Assembly: GCA_945834545.1 (NCBI GenBank)
Contig: CAMAHO010000022.1
Span: 1 to 18,595 of the forward strand
Source: an uncultured Lachnospiraceae bacterium
GTDB lineage: Bacteria; Bacillota; Clostridia; Lachnospirales; Lachnospiraceae
DNA: 18,595 bases
Direction of reading: 5' to 3'
A model generated the notes under the pieces. That model made no database searches. It saw only the letters and a list, made by a program, of their open reading frames with translations, and was not told the DNA's origin. A program made the position numbers and the translations under genes. Below are positions 7,109 through 14,632 of this stretch, piece after piece. The stretch's first letter is position 1. The number at the start of each line of letters is the position of its first letter.

Positions 7109-7137
7109 TTGACACAATCAAGGGTGTCTGATACCAT
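7109..7137 (+). promoter_or_regulatory. Sigma-A type promoter for the riboswitch and CDF gene
   Basis: A perfect -35 box TTGACA (7109-7114) is followed 17 bp later by TACCAT (7132-7137), with an extended TG at 7129-7130. Transcription would start near 7144, which puts the riboswitch in a short 5' leader. Confidence 0.6.
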
Positions 7138-7164
7138 AATAAAAACTCTTTGCACTGCATAACA

Positions 7165-7262
7165 ACTACAGTACAATCTGAACAGGCCGGAGAATATCTC
7201 GGAGCCGGGTTACATTCGTAACAGTGGTCTATTTGCCCACGGGACAGTAAGCTACATTACTG
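7165..7262 (+). promoter_or_regulatory. NiCo riboswitch (czcD RNA motif)
   Basis: This aptamer class binds Ni2+ or Co2+ and controls heavy-metal exporters. The recognisable pieces occur in order: ACAGGCCGGAGA (about 7182-7193), CGGAGCCGGG (7200-7209), AACAGTGGTCTATTTGCCCAC (7220-7240) and GGGACAGTAAGCTA (7241-7254). GTGGNCTATTTGNCCAC gives a hairpin. Repeated GGAGNC and GGGACAG purine-rich junction strands are characteristic of the four-way junction. It lies directly before a cation diffusion facilitator gene, the standard context. Its 3' strand overlaps a terminator, so metal binding would be expected to block termination (an ON switch). The outer boundary of the first stem is approximate, with CAGTA (7169-7173) able to pair with TACTG (7258-7262). 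Confidence 0.8.
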
Positions 7263-7280
7263 GGTTCGTGGGCTTTTTAT
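7235..7280 (+). terminator. Riboswitch-controlled intrinsic terminator
   Basis: GCCCACG (7235-7241) pairs with CGTGGGC (7267-7273), CAGTAA (7245-7250) pairs with TTACTG (7257-7262), and TTTTT follows at 7274-7278. The 5' arm reuses bases of the aptamer hairpin and junction, so the aptamer and terminator folds exclude each other. Confidence 0.8.
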
Positions 7281-7370
7281 TCTAAAAATTCCCCCTAAAC
7301 CCAAGATAAGACGCAAGTGAATAAGAGGAAAATCATACAATACACTATGCGTGTAACAGGAGGAAACAGC

Positions 7371-8288
7371 ATGAAGGAACAAAATCAATTTACCAAGGAA
7401 GAATTTGAAAAGACAGCGGTTCATGTGTCAAAGGTCAGTATTTTGGGGAATACGCTCTTGTCGTTATTGAAATTATTGGCAGGTATTATTGCGCATTCGG
7501 GAGCAATGGTATCCGACGCCGTGCATTCGGCATCGGATGTCTTCAGCAGCATCATTGTGATAATCGGTGTGAAATTAGCTGCCAAGGATTCCGATGAGGA
7601 CCATCCCTATGGTCACGAGAGAATTGAGTGCGTGGCAGCCGTTCTGCTGGCCGTTGTTTTATGTATCACAGGCCTTTTTATCGGCTATAATGCCATTGAA
7701 ATCTTGCGCTCCAAGGAAGAAGGTATCATTGTCATTCCGGGAGTTCTTGCCCTGGTGGCAGCCATCGTTTCTATTCTGAGCAAGGAGGCGATGTACTGGT
7801 ATACCAGATTTTACGCGAAAAAACTGGAATCTGGAGCCCTTATGGCAGATGCCTGGCATCATAGAAGTGACGCATTGTCTTCCGTTGGTTCTCTGATTGG
7901 TATCGTGGGAGCTCGTATGGGGTTTGCGTGGTTTGACCCTCTGGCCAGCCTGGTAATCTGCTGCTTTATTGTAAAGGCTGCCTATGATATTTTTATGGAT
8001 GCTATGAATAAAATGGTGGATCACGCCTGTTCCTTAGATTTGCAAAAGGAGATATTGGAGTGTGCCGGCAAGCAGGAGGGCGTACTTGGTCTGGACAATC
8101 TGCAGACCAGAGAATTCGGCAATCGGATTTATGTGGATTTGGAGGTTTACGCGGATGAGAGCTTGAGCCTTTTGGAAAGCGACAAAATAGCGGAGGCTGT
8201 ACACGATGCTATTGAGGAAGGATTTCCCAGGGTGAAGCATATCATAGTAGTGATGAAACCGCAGAAGTGCAATAGTACAAAAGAATAG
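7371..8288 (+). CDS. Cation diffusion facilitator (CDF) metal efflux transporter
   Basis: This 305-residue CDF antiporter exports divalent metals from the cytosol in exchange for protons. Six transmembrane segments are followed by a cytosolic ferredoxin-like domain (from about residue 210). Metal-site residues are visible: D49, H52 and D56 in helix 2 (SDAVHSASD), the HPYGHERIE loop after helix 2, and H163-x3-D167 in helix 5 (ADAWHHRSD). I use the ATG at 7371 because AGGAGG stands at ideal spacing. A GTG at 7317 is in frame but has no comparable site. The NiCo riboswitch upstream argues for Co2+ or Ni2+ as physiological cargo. Zinc or iron cannot be excluded from the protein alone. Confidence 0.9.
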   Translation: MKEQNQFTKEEFEKTAVHVSKVSILGNTLLSLLKLLAGIIAHSGAMVSDAVHSASDVFSSIIVIIGVKLAAKDSDEDHPYGHERIECVAAVLLAVVLCITGLFIGYNAIEILRSKEEGIIVIPGVLALVAAIVSILSKEAMYWYTRFYAKKLESGALMADAWHHRSDALSSVGSLIGIVGARMGFAWFDPLASLVICCFIVKAAYDIFMDAMNKMVDHACSLDLQKEILECAGKQEGVLGLDNLQTREFGNRIYVDLEVYADESLSLLESDKIAEAVHDAIEEGFPRVKHIIVVMKPQKCNSTKE

Positions 8289-8303
8289 TTATTGCACTAT
8301 TTC
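8267..8303 (+). terminator. Weak terminator-like hairpin after the CDF gene
   Basis: GTGCAATA (8267-8274) pairs perfectly with TATTGCAC (8290-8297), starting inside the last CDF codons, and is followed by TATTTCG. The stem is AT-rich and the U-run short, so function is uncertain. Confidence 0.35.
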
Positions 8304-8434
8304 GATAGCTGACTTACAAAAAAAGGTATGGTTATGTAGGCGTAATATGTGTTACAATAGGCTTGATTTTTGGCGGAATGTATCCGATACACTTTATATA
8401 CTGTTTATATTGTTGTAAGTGAGGAAATAACATT

Positions 8435-10318
8435 ATGGTAGATAATTATAAAATAGTTGCATTATGTTTATCCCGTATTCAAGATGATGCCAGTCAAGAG
8501 GTGGTGACGGCTTTGCACAATGCTTTTCAGAGGACAGATTACCGTTTGTTTGTCTACAATACTTGTCTGCCTGTGAGTGAAACGGATTATATGAAGGACC
8601 CACAGATGTCCATTTATGGGTTTATGGATTTTTCCATCATTGATGTCTTGATTGTTCATGAGGAATGTATTCGTAACCAGTCGGTAACGGATGAACTGGT
8701 CAGAAGAGGAAAGCAGGCCGGAGTGCCGGTGATTGTCGTAGGGGAGCCACATGATGGCTGTATCAACATTCTGTTTGATAGAGAAGTGGGGTTTGCCGAA
8801 ATGATGTATCATCTGGTGGATGTGCATCACTACGAAACATTCCATATGATTGCTGGCCCTAAGGGAAATTCTTTTTCGGAGCTTAGAATACAAGCCTTTC
8901 GTAGAGTTTTAGAGGAGAGAAATATTCCCTTTGATGACAGTATGATAAGCTATGGGGATTTTTGGTCCGGTCCAACCGAGACTATTATGGAGGAAATGGT
9001 TGCCGGAGGAAATCTGCCGAGAGCTATCGTATGTGCCAACGATATGATGGCTCTTACTGTGACGGATGTACTGCAAAGACATCACATTGCTATACCGGAG
9101 CAGGTAGCTGTAACCGGCTTTGATGGGATAGAGGAGATTTCCTATTCAAGCCCAAGAATTTCTACCGTCTTATGTGATATAAATGTATTTGCTGGGCGTT
9201 TGCTTGAGATATTGGATTCTCTTGACACCTGGGATGGTCAGAAAAAGGAAGTGATCGTTCCGGCATCCTTGTCCATTGGACAGACCTGTGGCTGTGATGG
9301 AGCAGAACCGGAGGCTATTGTCGATTATCTGTATTTACAGAACGATTATTTCTATCGTTTTCAGGAGGAAAATCTGGAATTAGCCAAAATCTCGGAGCGG
9401 ATTCAGAGATGTGATAGCATTGAACAAATTGCGGAAAGTATGTCTAATGCCTATTTCTATGACATGACATGTATAGTAGAGAATGAGTATTTGGACGAGA
9501 CTATGGAGTATGTTGTTGATCCGGAGGAAGACAAACCTCTGGACCGGGATATGATGCTGTTGTTTAATACGGAAGAAAAGGATTTTCATCCTCATCGAAT
9601 TTCACTGGACGAGGTTGTGCCGGGAATACGGGGGTATCTGGAGGATAAGAGAACTTTTATTTTCACGGCTCTCTACTACATGGATGCACCCATGGGATAT
9701 TTATGCTTCCGTTTCAGAGAGATGTCCTATGGCAATTATATCAAGATACCTCAAACCCTTACGATGTTGAATAACGCTATTGGTGCTTTTCGCAATCTTC
9801 GGTTTGAGCATTACTTGATGGTTCGTATCGAAGAAATGTATCAGTCCGATGTGCTGACCGGTTTATATACAAGAAGGGCTTTCAATAATAAGTATCATGC
9901 TATGCTGGATGAAATGGGAGAGGATAAGACCTTGACCGTTTTCCTGGCAGATTTGGACAGACTAAAGTATATTAATGATAATTTCGGACACAAGGAAGGC
10001 GATTTTGCTATTCAGATGGTGGCACAGTCCCTTCAGAGAGTGTGTCCCTCAGGAACGTTGTTTACCCGCTTTGGCGGAGATGAGATGCTTGGTGTTTGCA
10101 AGGGCAGACAGGATATTGAGGAGCTGAAGGAGGATTTTGCCAGATTCTTCAGAGAGTTTAATGCCCATTCCAAGAAGCCTTATCCTGTGGAGGCAAGTAT
10201 CGGCATCGCTTACACACAGAAGGATGAAATGCTATCCTTTGAGCAGCTTGTGGAAAAGGCCGACGGGCTGATGTATCAGGAAAAAGAACGCCACAGAAAG
10301 CTCAGAGCACAGGCGTAA
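8435..10318 (+). CDS. LacI/PBP1-like sensor domain fused to GGDEF (putative diguanylate cyclase)
   Basis: This 627-residue soluble protein probably makes c-di-GMP in response to a ligand. Residues 1 to about 285 resemble the periplasmic-binding-protein-like ligand domain of LacI/GalR regulators (VIVVGEP, AIVCANDMMALTVTDVL, IPEQVAVTGFDGIEE), but the N-terminal helix-turn-helix is missing. There is no signal peptide, so the sensor is cytosolic. Residues about 290-455 are a linker, possibly GAF-like. The GGDEF domain starts at SDVLTGLYTRRAF, has DLDRLKYINDNFGHKEGD, and its active loop reads RFGGDEM near residues 545-551, with Met for the usual Phe. The product-inhibition I-site RxxD is absent (CPSG at that place). 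Activity is plausible, not certain. The ligand is unknown. Confidence 0.85.
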   Translation: MVDNYKIVALCLSRIQDDASQEVVTALHNAFQRTDYRLFVYNTCLPVSETDYMKDPQMSIYGFMDFSIIDVLIVHEECIRNQSVTDELVRRGKQAGVPVIVVGEPHDGCINILFDREVGFAEMMYHLVDVHHYETFHMIAGPKGNSFSELRIQAFRRVLEERNIPFDDSMISYGDFWSGPTETIMEEMVAGGNLPRAIVCANDMMALTVTDVLQRHHIAIPEQVAVTGFDGIEEISYSSPRISTVLCDINVFAGRLLEILDSLDTWDGQKKEVIVPASLSIGQTCGCDGAEPEAIVDYLYLQNDYFYRFQEENLELAKISERIQRCDSIEQIAESMSNAYFYDMTCIVENEYLDETMEYVVDPEEDKPLDRDMMLLFNTEEKDFHPHRISLDEVVPGIRGYLEDKRTFIFTALYYMDAPMGYLCFRFREMSYGNYIKIPQTLTMLNNAIGAFRNLRFEHYLMVRIEEMYQSDVLTGLYTRRAFNNKYHAMLDEMGEDKTLTVFLADLDRLKYINDNFGHKEGDFAIQMVAQSLQRVCPSGTLFTRFGGDEMLGVCKGRQDIEELKEDFARFFREFNAHSKKPYPVEASIGIAYTQKDEMLSFEQLVEKADGLMYQEKERHRKLRAQA

Positions 10319-10333
10319 CAGAAAGGCTGCATT

Positions 10334-11254
10334 ATGGAAGTACAGGAAGAAAAAAGGCCACAGTATACCGTGGCCATTCTCTTTATTATAGGGGCTGCAT
10401 TTTTCTTTGCCTTGATGAATTTGTTTATTCGTCTGGCAGGGGATGTTCCAACCTTACAAAAGTGTTTTTTTCGTAATTTTTTTGCACTGCTAATCGCAGT
10501 GTTTACTTTGTGGAAATCCAAAACGCCGTTTCGGATTGGAAAGGGAAATACCAGGTATCTGTTGGCTCGTTCCATTGCAGGGGCGCTGGGAATGGTATGT
10601 AATTTCTATGCTATTGACCATATGGCCATCTCGGATGCCGCTATGCTAAATAAGCTATCACCCTTTTTTGCCATCATCTTTTCTATTTTTGTACTCTCAG
10701 AAAGGGCGAATAAGTGGGAGTGGACGGCAGTTATCTGCGCGTTTATTGGTGCCTTGTTTGTAATCAAGCCAAGCTTCAGCTTTGAGGTAATTCCGGCTGT
10801 AGCCGGTGCCTTTGGTGGCTTGGGGGCAGGCATTGCCTATGTGTATGTGCGAAAGCTGGGCATACGCAAGGAGAAGAGTATGATTGTAGTTGCCTTTTTC
10901 TCAGGCTTTACCTCACTTATGCTACTACCCAATCTGATATTCAACTATGCTCCTATGAGTGCCGCCCAATGGTTATTTTTGTGTCTCACAGGAGCTGCAG
11001 CCGCAGGTGGACAGATTTGCATTACCAATGCTTATGCCAAGGCCCCTGCAAAGGAAGTCAGTGTGTATGATTTTTCCATTGTCATTTTTACCGCAATATT
11101 TGGATTCCTGTTCTTAGACCAGGTGCCGGATTATCTGAGTGTCATTGGCTATGTGATTATCATCGGCACTGCTGTGACAAAATGGTTTTTTACAGTGAGA
11201 ACAAAGAGGGTTAAGAAGAAATCATGTTTCCTTGAGGGAAAGCAGAGAAAATAG
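10334..11254 (+). CDS. EamA/DMT superfamily permease
   Basis: This 306-residue membrane protein has ten predicted hydrophobic helices in two EamA repeats of five (about 14-145 and 155-290), the drug/metabolite transporter arrangement. Typical features are FALMNLFIRLAGDVP in helix 1, the conserved small-residue helix AIDHMAISDAAMLNKLSPFFAIIF, and LSERANKWEW at the end of the first repeat. The second repeat contains AGIAYVYVRKLG and ends with a basic C-terminal tail. Family members export amino acids, purines or other metabolites, and no substrate can be named here. The gene starts 15 bp after the GGDEF gene with a modest GAAAGG site, and the UPF0340 gene follows 14 bp after its stop, so the three probably form one operon. 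Confidence 0.85.
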   Translation: MEVQEEKRPQYTVAILFIIGAAFFFALMNLFIRLAGDVPTLQKCFFRNFFALLIAVFTLWKSKTPFRIGKGNTRYLLARSIAGALGMVCNFYAIDHMAISDAAMLNKLSPFFAIIFSIFVLSERANKWEWTAVICAFIGALFVIKPSFSFEVIPAVAGAFGGLGAGIAYVYVRKLGIRKEKSMIVVAFFSGFTSLMLLPNLIFNYAPMSAAQWLFLCLTGAAAAGGQICITNAYAKAPAKEVSVYDFSIVIFTAIFGFLFLDQVPDYLSVIGYVIIIGTAVTKWFFTVRTKRVKKKSCFLEGKQRK

Positions 11255-11268
11255 GAGGATATCAGGGG

Positions 11269-11814
11269 ATGTATGAAGAGATAAAGGAGCAGGCCAGGCA
11301 GGCTGTACTGGAGCTGTGTGAGATTGCCGGGCTTCAGAAAGGAAACATCTTTGTGGTAGGTTGCTCTACCAGTGAGGTGTGTGGAGACAAGATTGGAACC
11401 AATTCCAATGTGGAGGCAGCAGATGCCTTGGTGCAAGGGGTTTATGAGGTTCTCCAGGAAAAGGGTATCTATCTGGCAGCACAGTGCTGTGAGCATTTAA
11501 ACCGGGCCCTTGTGGTGGAAAGGGAGGCAGTTCCCTTTTCGGAAATCGTCAATGTCATACCACAGCCTAAAGCAGGCGGGTCATTCGCCACAAAAACCTA
11601 TGAAATACTGAAGAATCCTGTGGTTGTAGAGGAAATTAAGGCAGATGCAGGGATAGACATCGGCGCTACCTTAATTGGTATGCATATCAAAAAGGTGGCA
11701 GTGCCTGTGCGTTTACAAAATCACACCATAGGCTCAGCCCAGGTCACAGCAGCCAGAAGCAGGGCGAAGTTCATCGGTGGTGAGAGAGCAGTTTACGATG
11801 CCCAAATGATGTGA
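11269..11814 (+). CDS. UPF0340 / TIGR01440 family protein (YwlG-like)
   Basis: This 181-residue cytosolic protein matches the Firmicutes UPF0340 family, whose Bacillus member is YwlG. Recognisable segments are VVGCSTSEVCGDKIGTNSN (about 29-47), the cysteine and histidine-rich AAQCCEHLNRALVVE (about 70-84), the glycine-rich PQPKAGGSFATKTY, and a C-terminal ADAGIDIGATLIGMH. The length is normal for the family. The biochemical function of UPF0340 proteins is, to my knowledge, not established. The ribosome binding site AGGAGG is strong and the gene follows the EamA permease by 14 bp. Confidence 0.9.
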   Translation: MYEEIKEQARQAVLELCEIAGLQKGNIFVVGCSTSEVCGDKIGTNSNVEAADALVQGVYEVLQEKGIYLAAQCCEHLNRALVVEREAVPFSEIVNVIPQPKAGGSFATKTYEILKNPVVVEEIKADAGIDIGATLIGMHIKKVAVPVRLQNHTIGSAQVTAARSRAKFIGGERAVYDAQMM

Positions 11815-11891
11815 GGTGACAAGAGAAAAAGGAATCGTTCGGATGGTCAAATACGAAATGAGCGAATAATCAAAGGAGTAGAAAAGCTTAT

Positions 11892-12284
11892 ATGAGACAC
11901 ATTGATGATTATGATGACCAGATTAAGCAGCAGGAACGCATCAAGATAGGGTACAAATTTAATTTTAAGAGCATGTATATGTTGATTGGCAGAATTATTG
12001 AAGAAAAGGGAGAGTATGACGAGCATTATCCAAAGGATGGGCTGTACAGACTCTGGGGCTGTGCCATGGCAGTTTTATTTATTCTGTTTGTTTTTTCCCA
12101 TAGTTTGTTTATGGTGGCAACAGTGCCTTTCATGTTTTTTTATGGTATGGTAATCTTTCAGGTGTTCAAGGCCCTAAAGGTATTTGAGTATAAGCGGATG
12201 CCGTTAGCAATTGCCACCCCTGTTTTGTTAGCTGTGGAAGCAGTGGCAGGATATTATCTGCAGCAGTGGATTTTCTTTAGTTAA
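11892..12284 (+). CDS. Small membrane protein of unknown function
   Basis: This 130-residue protein has a charged, Asp/Lys-rich cytosolic N-terminus (about 55 residues), then hydrophobic segments at about 56-75, 77-95 and 104-125, so two or three membrane helices. I recognise no family. An AGGAG lies about 11 bases before the ATG, slightly far but usable, and no better start is in frame. It is 77 bp downstream of the UPF0340 gene and may share its transcript. A dispersed hairpin begins directly after its stop codon. Confidence 0.65.
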   Translation: MRHIDDYDDQIKQQERIKIGYKFNFKSMYMLIGRIIEEKGEYDEHYPKDGLYRLWGCAMAVLFILFVFSHSLFMVATVPFMFFYGMVIFQVFKALKVFEYKRMPLAIATPVLLAVEAVAGYYLQQWIFFS

Positions 12285-12335
12285 GGTGGTCCTGGGGACG
12301 TAAAAAAGTGGCTTTTTTATTGTCCCCGGTGGCTC
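12285..12335 (+). repeat. Dispersed GGGGAC hairpin repeat, copy 1 (possible terminator)
   Basis: GGGGAC (12294-12299) pairs with GTCCCC (12322-12327), and the interior TAAAAAAG (12301-12308) pairs with CTTTTTTA (12312-12319). The flanks begin with GGTGGTCC and end with GGTGGCTCTC, nearly the same as the copy at the window's right end. It starts at the base after the stop codon, and the U-run lies inside the stem rather than after it. Confidence 0.7.
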
Positions 12336-12367
12336 TCAAATAGAGTGGGTCATGTGGGAGAAAATAG

Positions 12368-13249
12368 ATGATATTTCGTGGTATCAGTTTTCGACTTTCA
12401 AATGAGGCAGAAAAACAAGAGCAAGCCCTGGGATTTCTCTGGGCTTTTTTTGCAGCTAACTATTCTGTACAGGATATTCAGGTTCTGGCACATAACAGGA
12501 CAAAAAACTACATAGAATTTGTCTTTGGCATAGCAGATAATGGAGATATAGGTGGTGCGTTTTCTTTCGCTGAAAACGACGCGTTTTTGTGTAACGGGTT
12601 TAAGGAGGTACTGGTGCCTGACAAGGGCTGGAAGACCGACGAGTTCCAAACAAACTGGCACGAACTTCTCACAAAGAAAGGTCTTGCCGGAGATGTATCC
12701 TATCAGATAGTTGAGGGGACGATGGATGGCTTGCGAGTGAAATATACCGCGCAGTATCCTGATTTGGAGCGCTTGCAGTTAACGGATTTGGATGGGGTTA
12801 CGAGGCTTTACCATATGGCCTTGGGGAGTCCCGGATGCGTCTGGGATGACAATTATCCTGACAGAGAGTTGATTTCCCAGGACCTCCAGGCTGGTGATTT
12901 ATATGGAATTCGTAATGCCAAGGGTGAGGTCATTGCGGCAGTGGCCAAGGATCGGGATGAGGAGGTAGACAGCCTGCCTTTCTGGACAAAGGAATATGCT
13001 CCGGGAGCAGAGTTGGCTCGACTGGTGGTCCACGAAGGATGGAAAAACCAAGGCCTTGCCAGAGTGTTACATATTCAAATGCAAAAGGAAATGGCAAAGA
13101 GAGGCTTCCATTCCGTGCATTTTTTGGTGGCAGAGGTCAATGAACCTGCCAGACGGTCCTATGAGGCACTGGAGTATAGCTTTCGCGGAGAGACAGATTT
13201 GTTTGGACATCACTATTTTTGTTATGAAAAACGATTATCGGAGGTATGA
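12368..13249 (+). CDS. GNAT N-acetyltransferase with an unrecognised N-terminal region
   Basis: This 293-residue soluble protein has a GNAT domain in the last 150 residues or so. ELARLVVHEGWKNQGLARVL carries the acetyl-CoA loop (N-Q-G-L-A, about residues 223-227), and NEPARRSYEALEYSFRGE is the closing helix and strand. Residues 1-130 have no motif I recognise and could bind the substrate or form a second degenerate domain. The start has GGGAG nearby. Its TGA overlaps an ATG of the following gene, which indicates translational coupling with the GH27 enzyme. Substrate unknown. Confidence 0.75.
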   Translation: MIFRGISFRLSNEAEKQEQALGFLWAFFAANYSVQDIQVLAHNRTKNYIEFVFGIADNGDIGGAFSFAENDAFLCNGFKEVLVPDKGWKTDEFQTNWHELLTKKGLAGDVSYQIVEGTMDGLRVKYTAQYPDLERLQLTDLDGVTRLYHMALGSPGCVWDDNYPDRELISQDLQAGDLYGIRNAKGEVIAAVAKDRDEEVDSLPFWTKEYAPGAELARLVVHEGWKNQGLARVLHIQMQKEMAKRGFHSVHFLVAEVNEPARRSYEALEYSFRGETDLFGHHYFCYEKRLSEV

Positions 13250-13251
13250 GT

Positions 13252-14511
13252 ATGGTAGCAAAGTATCCCCCTATGGGATGGAACAGTTGGGATTGTTATG
13301 GAGCAGCGGTCAATGAAAAGCAGGTGAGAGACAACGCTGACTATATGGCAAAGTATATGAAGGAATACGGCTGGGAATATGTGGTGGTTGATATTCAGTG
13401 GTATCAGCCTACGGCAGGCTCTCATGAGTATGAGCCCTTTTCTAAGCTTTGCATAGATGAATACGGCAGACTTGTGCCGGCTCCTAATAGGTTCCCCTCT
13501 TCTGAGGGTGGAAAAGGCTTTGCGCCCTTAGCGGAGTATGTACACAGTCTTGGCCTAAAGTTTGGCATCCACATTATGAGGGGTATGCCCAGAATGGCAG
13601 CCCATAAGGATTTGCCCATTTTAAACAGCTCTTATACCTGCAAGCAGGTAGCCAATCCAAGCTCCATATGCTGTTGGAATCCGGATATGTACGGACTTCG
13701 CTGCGAGACCCTGGAGGAAGGCAGCAGGGCGTATTATGAAAGTATTTTTAAGCTCTATGCCCAGTGGGGTGTGGATTTTGTAAAGGTGGATGACATTGCC
13801 CGTGAGTACCCACAGTGTAAACGGGAAATCGAGATCATCAGTGAGGCTCTCAGAGGCTGCGGAAGAGAGATGGTGCTATCCCTTTCTCCCGGACCAGCCC
13901 CTTTGGACAGAGCAGAGCATTTAAAAACCTATGCCAATATGTGGCGTATTACCGATGATTTCTGGGACAGCTGGAAGCTCTTGTATGCGATGTTTGAGAG
14001 GGCTGAGAAATGGTGCACCCACTCCGGACCGGGACACTGGCCGGATGCAGACATGCTGCCGGTAGGGGCCTTGAGACAATGTACCAATCCGGAGGACTGG
14101 ACGCGATTTACCCAAGAAGAGCAGATTACCATGATGAGTCTTTGGGTTATGATGCGGGCCCCCTTGATTGCCGGTGGTGACCTGCCCAAAAATGATGAAT
14201 TCACTTTAAAATTATTAACCAATTCGGAAGTGTTGGAAATTGAGAAGGTAACCCACTGTGGTCATCAGCTGTATCGGACCCAGGAGGAGATAGCCTGGAT
14301 TGCTCCCAGAAGGGATGGAGAGGGCGTGTATGTGGCTCTGTTCAACATTTCTGAGAAGACACGAACTCTGGGTTTTTCAAAGGAAGCCTACGATTTGGAA
14401 GCTTACACCCAGGCGAAGGAGCTGTGGACCGGCAAGACCAGCAAGCTGAAGGACAAGCTCAGTGCCAGGGTAGCAAAGCACGGGGCAGCTTTATTTCACT
14501 TGACAAAGTAA
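13252..14511 (+). CDS. Glycoside hydrolase family 27 (alpha-galactosidase-like)
   Basis: GH27 enzymes cleave terminal alpha-galactosyl (or beta-L-arabinopyranosyl) residues with retention. This protein is 419 residues from the start used here. The N-terminus PPMGWNSWDCYG is a GH27/GH36 hallmark and begins the TIM barrel. DFVKVDD contains the likely nucleophile (about D180), and WRITDDFWDSW contains the likely acid/base (about D236). A small beta-sandwich domain closes the protein (about 330-419). There is no signal peptide, so it is probably cytosolic and would need imported sugar. I prefer the ATG at 13252 because GGAGGT (13240-13245) is at correct spacing. The ATG at 13246 directly abuts that site. 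No sugar transporter or regulator is adjacent. Confidence 0.88.
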   Translation: MVAKYPPMGWNSWDCYGAAVNEKQVRDNADYMAKYMKEYGWEYVVVDIQWYQPTAGSHEYEPFSKLCIDEYGRLVPAPNRFPSSEGGKGFAPLAEYVHSLGLKFGIHIMRGMPRMAAHKDLPILNSSYTCKQVANPSSICCWNPDMYGLRCETLEEGSRAYYESIFKLYAQWGVDFVKVDDIAREYPQCKREIEIISEALRGCGREMVLSLSPGPAPLDRAEHLKTYANMWRITDDFWDSWKLLYAMFERAEKWCTHSGPGHWPDADMLPVGALRQCTNPEDWTRFTQEEQITMMSLWVMMRAPLIAGGDLPKNDEFTLKLLTNSEVLEIEKVTHCGHQLYRTQEEIAWIAPRRDGEGVYVALFNISEKTRTLGFSKEAYDLEAYTQAKELWTGKTSKLKDKLSARVAKHGAALFHLTK

Positions 14512-14568
14512 GCATTAGGGACGGAGTTTTTTGTTGCCCATATCTGTCCCTAATGCTGCTTGACAAAG
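14499..14568 (+). repeat. 10-bp direct repeats flanking a palindromic element
   Basis: CTTGACAAAG occurs at 14499-14508, in the last GH27 codons, and again at 14559-14568, exactly bracketing the palindrome at 14512-14556. This looks like a target-site duplication around a MITE-like insertion. The right copy supplies the -35 box of the next promoter. Confidence 0.6.
14512..14556 (+). repeat. MITE-like palindrome, related to the GGGGAC repeat (copy 2); possible terminator
   Basis: GCATTAGGGAC (14512-14522) pairs perfectly with GTCCCTAATGC (14546-14556), 11 bp, around a loop that contains TTTTTT. Like the copies at 12285 and 18487 it has GGGACG, an internal T-run and GTCCC. It begins directly at the GH27 stop codon and could end that transcript. 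Confidence 0.7.
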
Positions 14569-14587
14569 CTGTAATTTGTAGTATACT
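14560..14587 (+). promoter_or_regulatory. Strong promoter of the leader-ABC operon
   Basis: A consensus -35 box TTGACA (14560-14565) and a near-consensus -10 box TATACT (14582-14587) are separated by 16 bp. Transcription would begin near 14593-14595, about 40 bases before the leader ORF. Confidence 0.8.
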
Positions 14588-14602
14588 AATGACTGTTAGT
14601 CA
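14579..14602 (+). promoter_or_regulatory. Candidate repressor operator over the -10 box and start site
   Basis: A perfect 10-bp palindrome TAGTATACTA (14579-14588) covers the -10 box, and TGACT-GTT-AGTCA (14590-14602) covers the start point. ACTAA (14585-14589) also faces TTAGT (14596-14600). Palindromes here would suit a TetR- or MarR-type repressor, but no regulator gene is in the window. Confidence 0.45.
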
Positions 14603-14632
14603 GCTATAAAATGAGAAAAGGAGGTAAAGAAG

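Noticed and set aside
8353..8402. Promoter for the GGDEF gene using TACAAT (8353-8358) or TATACT (8397-8402)
   Set aside because: Neither -10-like box has a convincing -35 box at 16-18 bp, so I do not list it as a feature.
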